From: JBFMDH01 sp044868105
GTDB lineage: Bacteria; Acidobacteriota; Blastocatellia; UBA7656
Direction of reading: 5' to 3'
Assembly (NCBI GenBank): GCA_044868105.1
Contig: JBIOWC010000140.1
Span: forward strand, 1 to 12,362
Length of the DNA: 12,362 nucleotides
How positions within the stretch are numbered: the first letter of the stretch is position 1; the number at the start of each line of letters is the position of its first letter. Positions 6,057 through 12,362 of this stretch are shown here, one piece after another. The position numbers and the translations under genes are program-made. The notes below the pieces were generated by a model that did not search any database, was not told where the DNA came from, and worked only from the letters and a program-made list of their open reading frames with translations.

Positions 6057-6160
6057 ATCCATTGGGTAGTGTTCAAAAGTTGTGGTGTTTGGAGAGAACC
6101 CGCGTCGCGGGCTTATCAACAGCACCACAGGATGAAGACCCTACTATCCATTGGGTAGTG
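6057..6160. repeat. Dyad-symmetric MITE-like element bracketed by 15-bp direct repeats
   Basis: ATCCATTGGGTAGTG occurs exactly twice, at 6057-6071 and 6146-6160. Between the copies is a nested inverted repeat centred on base 6105: TGTGGTG (6081-6087) with CACCACA (6123-6129), and inside it CCCGCG (6099-6104) with CGCGGG (6106-6111). The loops on each side are exactly 11 bases. Weaker symmetry reaches 6065 and 6145. The second direct repeat can fold itself (ACTATCC at 6143-6149 with GGGTAGT at 6153-6159). The gap lies between convergent genes. A miniature mobile element, a leftover IS end or a bidirectional RNA structure are all possible, and no transposase is present. Confidence 0.6.
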
Positions 6161-6195
6161 ACCTAATCTTGTGTTGCTAGCAAAACAACACCGAG

Positions 6196-7017
6196 TTAGC
6201 GATCATCCCTCTTTACCAGGCGGACATATTCGTCCATTACAGCGCGGTTTCCCGACGCGTCCCATCCGCGCCGATGTTTCCGAGGCGCAGTCTCTATATC
6301 AGCTATGACGAGATCCGGATCTAGTTGCCGTGCGTTCTGGAGCACCAGGCCGTCGGGATCGACGATCCCGGATGATCCGTAGGACATCAAACTCTCCGTG
6401 CGCCCTGCGACATCAGCTCGAATCACAGAAACGCTGTTCTCTATGGCCCGAGCGATATCAACGTTCCTGGCTTGGGCGATCAGTTCAGGCCCTGCTTTCG
6501 TCAGCGGCAGACCATTGTTTGTGGGTACAAACAGAGCCGCCGCGCCTTGCGCAGCCATGATCCTGGCCGGCTCGTAATAGTTGGAGTCCAGGCAGATGAT
6601 AATACCAAAGGTTAGGTCGCCAACCGTGAAGACCGGCATTTTGTCTCCAGCCTCGTAGATCGAGTGGTTAATGGCCGGGTAGAGCTTGCGATAGATACCG
6701 ACGACCGCTCCTTTGTGAAAGACTGCTGCCGAATTGTAGAGTCGGCCGCCTCGACCCATCTCCGTGAAACCCAGAATGGTCGTGACCCTGTCGCTGGCAA
6801 GGGGTGCCAGCAGCGTATGCAGTTGACCACCTTCTACGTCGATGGCGATGTCGGTGGGCCGACTCGCGTAATCGGCCAAACCTCCTAATACGCCTTCCGG
6901 ACAACATAAAATTTCCACGCCCTTTGATTCACAGCAGTCGACCTGTTCGCGAATCAAGCCAAGGATCTCCACCGAGAGAGTGGCAGGCAGTGGAGCTTGG
7001 TATGCGGCGACCTTCAT
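6196..7017 (-). CDS. Carbon-nitrogen hydrolase (nitrilase superfamily amidohydrolase)
   Basis: The 273-aa protein starts at the ATG ending at 7017, with GAGAGG (7030-7025 on the minus strand) seven bases upstream. All three catalytic residues of the superfamily are visible: Glu41 in CCPEGVLGG, Lys111 in YRKLYP and Cys142 in IIICLDSNYYEPAR. A supporting Glu lies in SIYEAGD (E122). The start MKVAAYQAP and the late segments VIRADVAG and GSSGIVDPDG are typical of the fold, and about 270 aa is normal for single-domain members. These cytoplasmic enzymes hydrolyse amides, nitriles or carbamoyl groups through a Cys thioester. The substrate cannot be told from sequence alone. It is alone on the minus strand, with a long gap upstream and the palindromic element downstream, so no pathway can be read from its neighbours. 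Confidence 0.9.
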   Translation of the reverse strand: MKVAAYQAPLPATLSVEILGLIREQVDCCESKGVEILCCPEGVLGGLADYASRPTDIAIDVEGGQLHTLLAPLASDRVTTILGFTEMGRGGRLYNSAAVFHKGAVVGIYRKLYPAINHSIYEAGDKMPVFTVGDLTFGIIICLDSNYYEPARIMAAQGAAALFVPTNNGLPLTKAGPELIAQARNVDIARAIENSVSVIRADVAGRTESLMSYGSSGIVDPDGLVLQNARQLDPDLVIADIETAPRKHRRGWDASGNRAVMDEYVRLVKRDDR

Positions 7018-7280
7018 GAAATAGCCTCTCTAGACAAAATTCTGAATTCGGTCTAATTCAGGTATTTGCGGAGCCTCCTTCACACGACGCCATCAATGAG
7101 GTTTTACCTATGATGATGATGGAAATCGTTTTAAGTATTTTTCTGCAGGCAGGCCTCGCATCATATAGGGCCGGCTGCTCGTGCGACCAAACCTGGTTTA
7201 GACCGACTTCTCACATTAGCCAGATAATATCGTGATCCTGGGTGTATTTGCCAGCAACCCTACATTAGGACACTACCAGG
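7018..7280. other. Intergenic region upstream of the nitrilase-family gene
   Basis: This stretch must hold the minus-strand promoter of the hydrolase gene, since its ribosome binding site is at 7025-7030. A short frame from a run of four ATG codons at 7110 reads 42 residues but lacks a ribosome binding site and resembles nothing known. No RNA gene is apparent. Confidence 0.4.
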
Positions 7281-7343
7281 TGAAGCACAGAACGAAGGTA
7301 GAGGCGTATGCAAGCCTGGTTGGAAGCCGTCGGGCTTTTTTTT
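7281..7343 (+). repeat. Intergenic repeat element, copy B (conserved head plus terminator)
   Basis: The head TGAAGCACAGAACGA (7281-7295) is identical to copy A. It is followed by AGGTAGAGGCG and a terminator-like end: AAGCC (7312-7316 or 7324-7328) can pair with GGCTT (7333-7337), and eight T residues close the element (7336-7343). The 7324-7337 version forms a compact stem with a GTCG loop. No plus-strand gene lies directly upstream, since the neighbour runs the other way. The terminator therefore does not belong to a visible gene, which favours an independent small RNA or a mobile repeat. Confidence 0.6.
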
Positions 7344-7666
7344 GAAATATCTCTATCTGAACAGGTGGGTTCTCCGCCCACCGCCCCGCTATTTCACGAC
7401 CGCACGAGTTAAATATCTACCTGCACAGATGGTGACGCACCTTCATCAGCTACAGCATAATCGGCTACGACAAATGATGAAGACGGGAAGGTACGCATGG
7501 CCAAAAGAACCGCGCAAGGGTTGTCAATCCGCTATAATCGGGCGGTGGCTTTAAGCCGGATGGGTCGCATCATAAACTCAAATGTTTGTCATAAGGAAAA
7601 CCGTTGAACTGGGCCTTTACCGGCCACGGCGCTGCTGTTTCGGCAGGCACGCCGGAAGGAGTCAGG
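7344..7666. other. Intergenic region upstream of the NlpC/P60-like gene
   Basis: I see no supported gene here. A 70-codon frame from 7342 begins inside the T-run of the repeat element and has no ribosome binding site. The NlpC/P60-like frame extends back to TTG 7604 with AAGGA at 7592-7596, so that start remains a second choice. Confidence 0.4.
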
Positions 7667-8440
7667 ATGACACCAGAAGAATATTCACGACGTTACTTGA
7701 ACCTGTCGGCGCTCTTGGAGGATTTCTCCATTTGTGAAGTCAAGATTGATCGCTATTTGAATGCGGGACCGCTCTACTCCAAAGACAAAAAGGTCGTCGA
7801 GGGCGCGTCACCACGAGCCAAGCGGGCTCAGGCCGCCTTCAACAAGCTTTATCATGCCATTGGCGCAGAGCTGAAGAAAAAAACGGTGCCGCTCACCTTC
7901 TCGATTGGGAAGATATGGTTGGAGCTGATGGGCGTGAAGCGATGCTTCGATGGAAAAGGCTCGCCGCGTGAAATCCGCCACGTCCTCTGGCTCGCCTCGC
8001 GTTACGGTCATCTTGAGTGGGCGACGGCCCAATCCTACTGCAACGACAATCTCGGGTTGGACTGCAATGGCTTTGCCGCCAATTATTGGGGATTGATTCC
8101 TGACAATGTTTCGACCTGGGACTTCGATACAAACGCTCGGAAAAACTTTGATGATATCCAGACCGGCGATGCCATCGTCTTTTACAAGAGCCTTCCGAAA
8201 AGTCCAAAACCGAATTGCAGCCATGTTGCCGTCGTCGGCAGCGAGCCAACGGTCGCCGGCGACTCGCTGAGCTTCGCTATCGTTCAATCGGCCGGCAATG
8301 AGCTCGGCCTGCATACGACATTAGGAATCCAGTGGGAGTTGAAGAAGACGAAGACGGGATTGGTCTATAGCGAAGACACTTCATCGGAACGGCGCTACCG
8401 CTTTTTTGCCGCCGGGCCGGTAAAGCGGGAGTCGCGTTAA
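7667..8440 (+). CDS. NlpC/P60-like cysteine hydrolase without a signal peptide
   Basis: The 257-aa protein is called from ATG 7667, which has GGAAGGAG at 7654-7661 five bases upstream. A TTG at 7604 with a weaker site would add 21 residues. The first ~110 residues are helical, charged and not recognised (EEYSRRYLNLSALLEDFSI, RAKRAQAAFNKLYHAIGAEL). The C-terminal half has the NlpC/P60 order: catalytic Cys133 in LGLDCNGFAANYWG, then DDIQTGDAIVFYKS (the usual QPGD.V.F strand), then His186 in NCSHVAVVG, then AIVQSAG supplying a polar third residue (Gln207). Enzymes of this fold cut peptidoglycan stem peptides or related amide bonds. Neither start gives a signal peptide, so it acts in the cytoplasm or leaves by another route, for example as a secreted effector. 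No immunity-like partner is obvious. Confidence 0.7.
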   Translation: MTPEEYSRRYLNLSALLEDFSICEVKIDRYLNAGPLYSKDKKVVEGASPRAKRAQAAFNKLYHAIGAELKKKTVPLTFSIGKIWLELMGVKRCFDGKGSPREIRHVLWLASRYGHLEWATAQSYCNDNLGLDCNGFAANYWGLIPDNVSTWDFDTNARKNFDDIQTGDAIVFYKSLPKSPKPNCSHVAVVGSEPTVAGDSLSFAIVQSAGNELGLHTTLGIQWELKKTKTGLVYSEDTSSERRYRFFAAGPVKRESR

Positions 8441-8559
8441 GAGCGCCTCCCGCCTCACTCCATCCCCTATCTCAGATTCGATGACTTGCCAAAGAAAAGC
8501 CTCGCCTATTTTCATTCCTTACAGGTGCGCTCAACTTCGAAGCGACGATTGCCTGGTTT

Positions 8560-8676
8560 ATGCAGCGGCAAGAGGAGAGTCATTACTGGGATGCTCCATC
8601 AATCAAGCGCCGGATTAAATTAAAAAAGCTCAGCAAGCGTGGCAAGCCGTTGATGCCGCTGACTCATGTGCGATAG
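8560..8676 (+). pseudogene. Remnant of an unrecognised gene (C-terminal end)
   Basis: A frame open from 8485 to the stop at 8674-8676 encodes LNFEATIAWFMQRQEESHYW and then a very basic end (KRRIKLKKLSKRGKPLMPLT, then HVR). The first ATG is at 8560, with no clear ribosome binding site. The aromatic and acidic stretch followed by the Lys/Arg tail reads like real protein rather than noise, but the N-terminal part is missing. It may be the tail of a lost transposase or another mobile-element gene. I cannot name the family. It ends 28 bases before the next gene and shares no similarity with it. Confidence 0.35.
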
Positions 8677-8704
8677 GCTGTCGTCTCATTTAGGAGGGAT
8701 GCAG

Positions 8705-9811
8705 ATGAAATTGCTAAAACCTATCCTCGGCTTACTTTTATGCTGCTACGCGTTGGCGCCGGTTGGTCGTCCCACTCCCGCAAACACCAAACACTATCTC
8801 TACGTCGCCTCCCCCGGTATTCGCAATTATGTTGAATTCGGCGGCCTTGGCATTCTGGTCTTTGATATTGACGCGGGTTACAAATTCGTCAAGCGCATTC
8901 CAACCTGGGAGGTGCCCAATGGGCAGGAGGCCGAGAATGTCAAAGGGATTGTTGCCAACGCTCAGACCGCAAGGATTTATGTGAGCACGCCAAAACGGAT
9001 TGCTGCTTTCGATCTGCTGAGTGAAAAGAAGGTCTGGGATAAAGAATTTGAAGGCGGTTGCGACCGGCTGGCGCTCTCGCCTGACGGCCAGACCCTGTAC
9101 ATTCCCTCATTTGAGGGCCCGCATTGGCTGGTGGTTCGGGCGCTGACCGGTGAGGTGCTCAAAAAGCTAGTGCTCAATTCGGGCGCTCACAACACCATCT
9201 ATTCGCTCGATGGGCAGCATGCTTATCTGGCGGGCTTAAAATCGCCGCTCCTGCGCATGACCGACACCAAAACTCATGAAGTAGTTAAAGAGATTGGCCC
9301 CTTCAGCAATGCAATACGTCCTTTCACCATCAACCAGGCTCAGACGCGGTGTTATGTCAATGTCAACCAGTTATTGGGATTTGAAATTGGCGATCTGAAA
9401 ACCGGTAAGCTGTTGGCACGTGTCGAAGTGCAGGGGGTCCCGCAAGGCGCAGTCAAGCGTCATGGTTGCCCGGCCCATGGCATCGGTTTGACCCCGGATG
9501 AGAAAGAGATTTGGCTTTGTGACGGACATAACGAGATGGTACACGTATTCGATAACACGGTGATGCCCCCCAGACAAATTAAGAGCATCAAATTGCGCGA
9601 ACAACCCGGTTGGATCACCTTCAGTCTGGATGGCAAACATGCCTGGCCCTCAACCGGCGAGATTATAGATGTGAAGAGCAAACGAATCATCACAACCCTG
9701 TCAGATGAGACGGGCCGCCCGGTACATAGTGAAAAAATCGTGCAGGTTGATTTCGTCGCCAACCGACCCGTGCGCACGGGCGATCAATTCGGCTTGGGGC
9801 GCAAACCCTAG
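8705..9811 (+). CDS. Secreted YVTN/YncE-type beta-propeller protein
   Basis: The 368-aa protein starts at ATG 8705, six bases after AGGAGGG (8692-8698). The ATG at 8699 touches the site and the frame start at 8666 has none. Residues 1 to about 26 are a signal peptide (MKLLKPILGLLLCCYALAPV). The rest is a series of beta-propeller blades of the surface-layer/YVTN type: HYLYVASPG, ILVFDI, ARIYVSTPKRIAAFDL, LALSPDGQTLYIPS, HAYLAGLKSPLLRMTDTKT, CYVNVNQLLGFEIGDLKTGK, GIGLTPDEKEIWLCDGHNEM and then VHVFD, ITFSLDGKHAWPSTGEIIDV. Propellers of this kind resemble YncE and amine dehydrogenase heavy chains; their role is usually binding, and a catalytic site is not visible. It is the second exported beta-propeller protein of the window, and both genes end in related terminators. 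Confidence 0.85.
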   Translation: MKLLKPILGLLLCCYALAPVGRPTPANTKHYLYVASPGIRNYVEFGGLGILVFDIDAGYKFVKRIPTWEVPNGQEAENVKGIVANAQTARIYVSTPKRIAAFDLLSEKKVWDKEFEGGCDRLALSPDGQTLYIPSFEGPHWLVVRALTGEVLKKLVLNSGAHNTIYSLDGQHAYLAGLKSPLLRMTDTKTHEVVKEIGPFSNAIRPFTINQAQTRCYVNVNQLLGFEIGDLKTGKLLARVEVQGVPQGAVKRHGCPAHGIGLTPDEKEIWLCDGHNEMVHVFDNTVMPPRQIKSIKLREQPGWITFSLDGKHAWPSTGEIIDVKSKRIITTLSDETGRPVHSEKIVQVDFVANRPVRTGDQFGLGRKP

Positions 9812-9830
9812 AAGGCGATGCGCTAATTTT

Positions 9831-9863
9831 AAGCCCGGTCTGCAATAGGGCCGGGCTTTCTTT
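9831..9863 (+). terminator. Intrinsic terminator after the YVTN propeller gene
   Basis: AAGCCCGG (9831-9838) pairs perfectly with CCGGGCTT (9851-9858) around a 12-base loop, followed by TTTCTTTC. It starts 20 bases after the stop. The shared GCCCGGTCTG.AAT.GGG.CGGGCTTT pattern links it to the terminator at 2295-2325. Confidence 0.85.
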
Positions 9864-10020
9864 CATCCTCGACAACTTGTCAAGGCCTAGGCTCAAGCTT
9901 ATGATGGTGAGGCTCTACTTCAGTGTGACAATTAGTAGGTTGAAGTTTGGTAAAGCATAAGCCCATGGATGCTTTGCGTCTTGAGTCAGATACTCCAATT
10001 TTGATGAGAAAGGATGCCAC

Positions 10021-10677
10021 ATGAAGCTCGTGATATTGCTCAGTATAGGATTGGTTATTGGCTTGAAAGGATGCAGCTTCATTAATATCACTGACAAAAT
10101 TAAAGGCAGTGGTATTGTTAAAACCGAAAATAGAAACCTTGACCGCTTTTCATCACTGGATATGAGCTGTGCGGGTTCAATCCAGGTGCGGTTTCAAGAG
10201 CCGAAAAATTTCGAAATTCGCGGCGATGACAACATCCTGCCATTAATCATTACCGAAGTTAAAGACGATACGCTCTACATCCGGTCAAGTAAAGAATACG
10301 AACCTAAGGATAAGCTGGAAATTATTCTCTCTCTTCCCGACCTTAAAAGGTGCGCCCTTGGCGGAGCGGGTCAAGCCAATCTATCAAACATAAAAAATAA
10401 GCGGGTGGAGCTTATCCTGAGCGGGGCTGGGGAGTTAATTGCATCGGGTGAAACCGAAGAAGCGGAGATTACCTTATCGGGTGCTGGCCAGGTAGATGCA
10501 AAGAATTTACATGCGGTCAGCGCGAAGGTTAATTCAACTGGCGTCGGGAGTGTTGATATATATGCGACAGGGAAACTCGATGCCAAGACAACTGGGGTAG
10601 GAGAAATCAACTACTATGGCAGCCCGAAAATCGTCAACAAACAGGCTGGCGGTTTGGGAGAGATAAACGAAAGGTGA
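10021..10677 (+). CDS. GIN-domain (DUF2807) putative lipoprotein
   Basis: The 218-aa protein starts at ATG 10021, six bases after AAAGGA (10009-10014). Residues 1-17 are hydrophobic and end at IGLKGC, so Cys18 may be lipidated, although the Lys at -2 is not a perfect lipobox. The family opening SGIVKTENRNLDRFSSLDMS (30-49) leads into DDNILPLIITEVKDDTLYIR, both typical of the putative auto-transporter adhesin head GIN domain (DUF2807). The second half is a regular series of short turns: LGGAGQANL, LSGAGELIAS, LSGAGQVDA, STGVGSVDI, TTGVGEINYYG and GLGEINE, as expected for a beta-helix with a GxG turn in each coil. It should sit at the cell envelope. Its function is unproven in the family. It forms a single-gene unit, convergent with the sensor kinase gene. 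Confidence 0.9.
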   Translation: MKLVILLSIGLVIGLKGCSFINITDKIKGSGIVKTENRNLDRFSSLDMSCAGSIQVRFQEPKNFEIRGDDNILPLIITEVKDDTLYIRSSKEYEPKDKLEIILSLPDLKRCALGGAGQANLSNIKNKRVELILSGAGELIASGETEEAEITLSGAGQVDAKNLHAVSAKVNSTGVGSVDIYATGKLDAKTTGVGEINYYGSPKIVNKQAGGLGEINER

Positions 10678-10683
10678 TGTTGA

Positions 10684-10719
10684 CGGGCAAGCTTAACAAG
10701 CAACCCTTGTGGTTGCCCG
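10684..10719. other. Hairpin between convergent genes
   Basis: CGGGCAA (10684-10690) and TTGCCCG (10713-10719) are exact inverted copies, with an inner ACAAG/CTTGT stem. It lies six bases after the GIN-protein stop. No T-run follows on either strand, so it may protect the mRNA end rather than terminate transcription. Confidence 0.45.
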
Positions 10720-10783
10720 AACGCCCAGCAGGCAATGACCATTATTTTGCTGGCGCAAAATTCGGGCAGGGACAGTAAATGGA

Positions 10784-10813
10784 CTCACGACGGTATGCGT
10801 GCTCACGACGGTA
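10784..10813. repeat. Short direct repeat CTCACGACGGTA, two copies
   Basis: The 12-base word occurs at 10784-10795 and 10802-10813, a spacing of 18 bases, between convergent genes. It could be a protein-binding site or simply slippage. No gene is present here. Confidence 0.5.
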
Positions 10814-10872
10814 AGTGGACTTACTCACCTTGCCCCTACGTTCAATCGCAAACTACTTTTCTTTAAGAAAAT

Positions 10873-12362
10873 CTATGCCAAGGGACGCAAAAGACTGGCA
10901 ATCACGGCCACCAGTTCAGCCGGTTCAACCGGTTTAGCTACGTGGGCCTGAAAGCCTGCCGATAGCGCCCGCAAGCGATCTTCCACACGCGCATGGGCGG
11001 TTAACGCAATAGCCGGTATCCATCCTTGTTTCTCTCGGGCTTCTTTTAATCTCACATTTCTAATGAGGGTATAGCCGTCCTCATCAGGCATTCCGATATC
11101 ACTGATAATTAAGTCAGGGTTTAACCATTCAAGTGTTTTATAGGCTTCTGCCGCGTTTACAACCGTTGTAACCTGGGCTTTGCGTTCTTCGAGAATGACG
11201 GTCATTAAGATGCGCGCATCGGCCTCATCATCAACAACCAGAATACTCAACCCTTCTAATGACGCAGAAGTCCCAAAGCTTAACTGATGTGCGGCGCTCG
11301 ATGAGTTTTCTTCTTCAACATTATAAGCAAGACGGCCTGAACCGTGGGCGACCAGCATGGGTAATTGCAGCGAAAAGGTTGCCCCTTGACCTTCGCCAGG
11401 GCTTTGCGCTTTGACGCTGCCGCCGTGTAGCTCCACCAGATGGCGCACGATTGACAACCCAAGTCCAAGCCCTCCCTGCAGCCGGGTGATGGAACTATCG
11501 GCTTGCCGAAAGCGATCAAACACATAGGGCAGAAACATCGGTGAAATGCCTCTGCCGGTATCACTCACCGTTATCTCAACCTGAGAATTAATTCGCTCAA
11601 GCCTGACCTGTACGCGGCCCCCTTTATCGGTGAATTTCACGGCATTGGAGAGCAGATTCCAAACGATTTGTTGTAAGCGATCAGGATCACCCGATACTAA
11701 GCCCGCGTTGGTATCGAGCATAATCTGCAGCCGGATATTTTTAGCCTCAGCCGCTGGTCGGACGGAGTCAATAGCTGCTTCGATGAGCGGGTGGAGGTCA
11801 ACGGGTATGACCACGAGCCGTAGCTTTCCGGATATAATTCGCGATACATCGAGCAAATCATCAATGAGCTGGGACTGGAGTTTGGCATTGCGCTCAATCG
11901 TCGCGAGCCCGCGAGCCACCTTCGTTTCATCCAGTTTTAGTCCACGAATCATTCTCGACCAGCCGAGTATCGCATTAAGCGGCGTGCGGAGTTCGTGCGA
12001 GATCGTCGCCAGAAATTCATCTTTGGCACGGCTGGCGGCTTCCGCTTCCGTGCGGGCAACCTGCTCGCGTGCGAGTTGCAGGCGCTGTTCCTCGGCCTCC
12101 TTACGCTCGGTCAGATCGCGTGTGACTTTGCCAAAGCCTCGCAGAGCACCGTCTTTATCTTTCAGAGCGGTGATGACAACATTGGCCCAAAACCGAGTAC
12201 CATTCTTGCGAATACGCCAGCCCTCATCCTCGAAGCGTCCGACTTCTGCCGCCACCTTCAACTCATAGCCCGGCTTGTCACGTTGAAGGTCTTCTTCAGG
12301 GTAGAAGATAGAGAAGTGTTTGCCGATAATCTCATCCGCCTTATAGCCCTTGATTTTTTCCG
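10873..12362 (-). CDS. Hybrid sensor histidine kinase with PAS and receiver domains (5' end outside the window)
   Basis: The frame stays open to the last base, so the N-terminus is missing. The TTG at 12261 is internal and used only for numbering. The visible part starts in a PAS domain (GYKADEIIGKHFSIFYPEED, then RIRKNGTRFWANVVITALKD and GFGKVTRDLTERK). A short coiled coil leads to HisKA, with phospho-acceptor His89 in ISHELRTPLNAILGW. The ATPase domain has the N box (N202, N205 in WNLLSNAVKFTD), DTGRG (D234), F box FDRFRQ and GLGLGLSIV. After a linker, a receiver domain (about 338-460) carries D344/D345, phospho-acceptor Asp388 in DLIISDIGMPD, T421 in ALTA and K443 in AKP. All catalytic residues are present, so it should sense through PAS, autophosphorylate and pass phosphate to its own receiver. 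No response regulator gene is visible next to it. Confidence 0.95.
   Translation of the reverse strand, partial: EKIKGYKADEIIGKHFSIFYPEEDLQRDKPGYELKVAAEVGRFEDEGWRIRKNGTRFWANVVITALKDKDGALRGFGKVTRDLTERKEAEEQRLQLAREQVARTEAEAASRAKDEFLATISHELRTPLNAILGWSRMIRGLKLDETKVARGLATIERNAKLQSQLIDDLLDVSRIISGKLRLVVIPVDLHPLIEAAIDSVRPAAEAKNIRLQIMLDTNAGLVSGDPDRLQQIVWNLLSNAVKFTDKGGRVQVRLERINSQVEITVSDTGRGISPMFLPYVFDRFRQADSSITRLQGGLGLGLSIVRHLVELHGGSVKAQSPGEGQGATFSLQLPMLVAHGSGRLAYNVEEENSSSAAHQLSFGTSASLEGLSILVVDDEADARILMTVILEERKAQVTTVVNAAEAYKTLEWLNPDLIISDIGMPDEDGYTLIRNVRLKEAREKQGWIPAIALTAHARVEDRLRALSAGFQAHVAKPVEPAELVAVIASLLRPLA

Noticed and set aside
6057..7280. GGTAGTG at 6064-6071 and CACTACC near 7271 as inverted ends of an element carrying the nitrilase gene
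   Set aside because: Only seven bases match, the surroundings differ, and the local palindrome explains the first site better.
7342..7554. 70-codon plus-strand frame
   Set aside because: It starts inside the T-run of the repeat element, has no ribosome binding site and its product is basic and featureless.
8666..8704. Upstream start for the YVTN propeller protein at ATG 8666
   Set aside because: It would add 13 residues before the signal peptide and has no ribosome binding site, while ATG 8705 is six bases after AGGAGGG.
10857..10871. TTTTCTT/AAGAAAA inverted repeat as terminator of the sensor kinase
   Set aside because: The stem is AT only and lacks a GC core, so intrinsic termination is unlikely.
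11630..12268. 212-codon plus-strand frame opposite the histidine kinase
   Set aside because: It is the antisense of conserved HisKA/HATPase coding sequence and its Ser/Arg-rich product has no domain.

Overview
The window suggests a soil-type bacterium with about 50% G+C. The mix of secreted beta-propeller proteins, a small secreted Cys/His protein, an Rhs-like polymorphic toxin end and a cluster of tiny membrane proteins fits Acidobacteriota such as Blastocatellia, but no marker gene is present, so that placement is inference. There is no rRNA, tRNA, CRISPR array, intact transposase or phage gene.

Layout. 1-849 is the C-terminal end of a large protein that closes with a phospholipase A2-like domain and looks like the toxin tip of an Rhs/polymorphic toxin. 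981-2201 is a secreted WD40 beta-propeller protein. A repeated intergenic element with an intrinsic terminator follows at 2262-2325. From 2541 to 5983 runs a same-strand series of mostly small genes, each with its own ribosome binding site: a 38-aa ORF, a single-pass membrane protein with a conserved soluble domain, a 57-aa two-helix membrane protein, a damaged small gene, a low-affinity iron permease-family protein, a 28-aa hydrophobic peptide, a DUF2935 protein and a small secreted Cys/His protein. It resembles the envelope and stress cassettes of soil bacteria.

A palindromic MITE-like element lies between this run and a minus-strand nitrilase-superfamily amidohydrolase (6196-7017). A long gap then holds the second copy of the repeated element (7281-7343). 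It is followed by an NlpC/P60-like cysteine hydrolase without a signal peptide, an unrecognised gene remnant, a secreted YVTN-type beta-propeller protein with a strong terminator, and a GIN-domain (DUF2807) lipoprotein. The window closes with the minus-strand 3' part of a PAS/histidine kinase/receiver hybrid sensor that runs off the right edge.

The genes do not form one pathway. The strongest candidates for something new are the PLA2-like toxin tip, the recurring TGAAGCACAGAACGA element with its terminator, the dyad-symmetric element bracketed by 15-bp direct repeats at 6057-6160, and the small-membrane-protein cluster with one decayed member.
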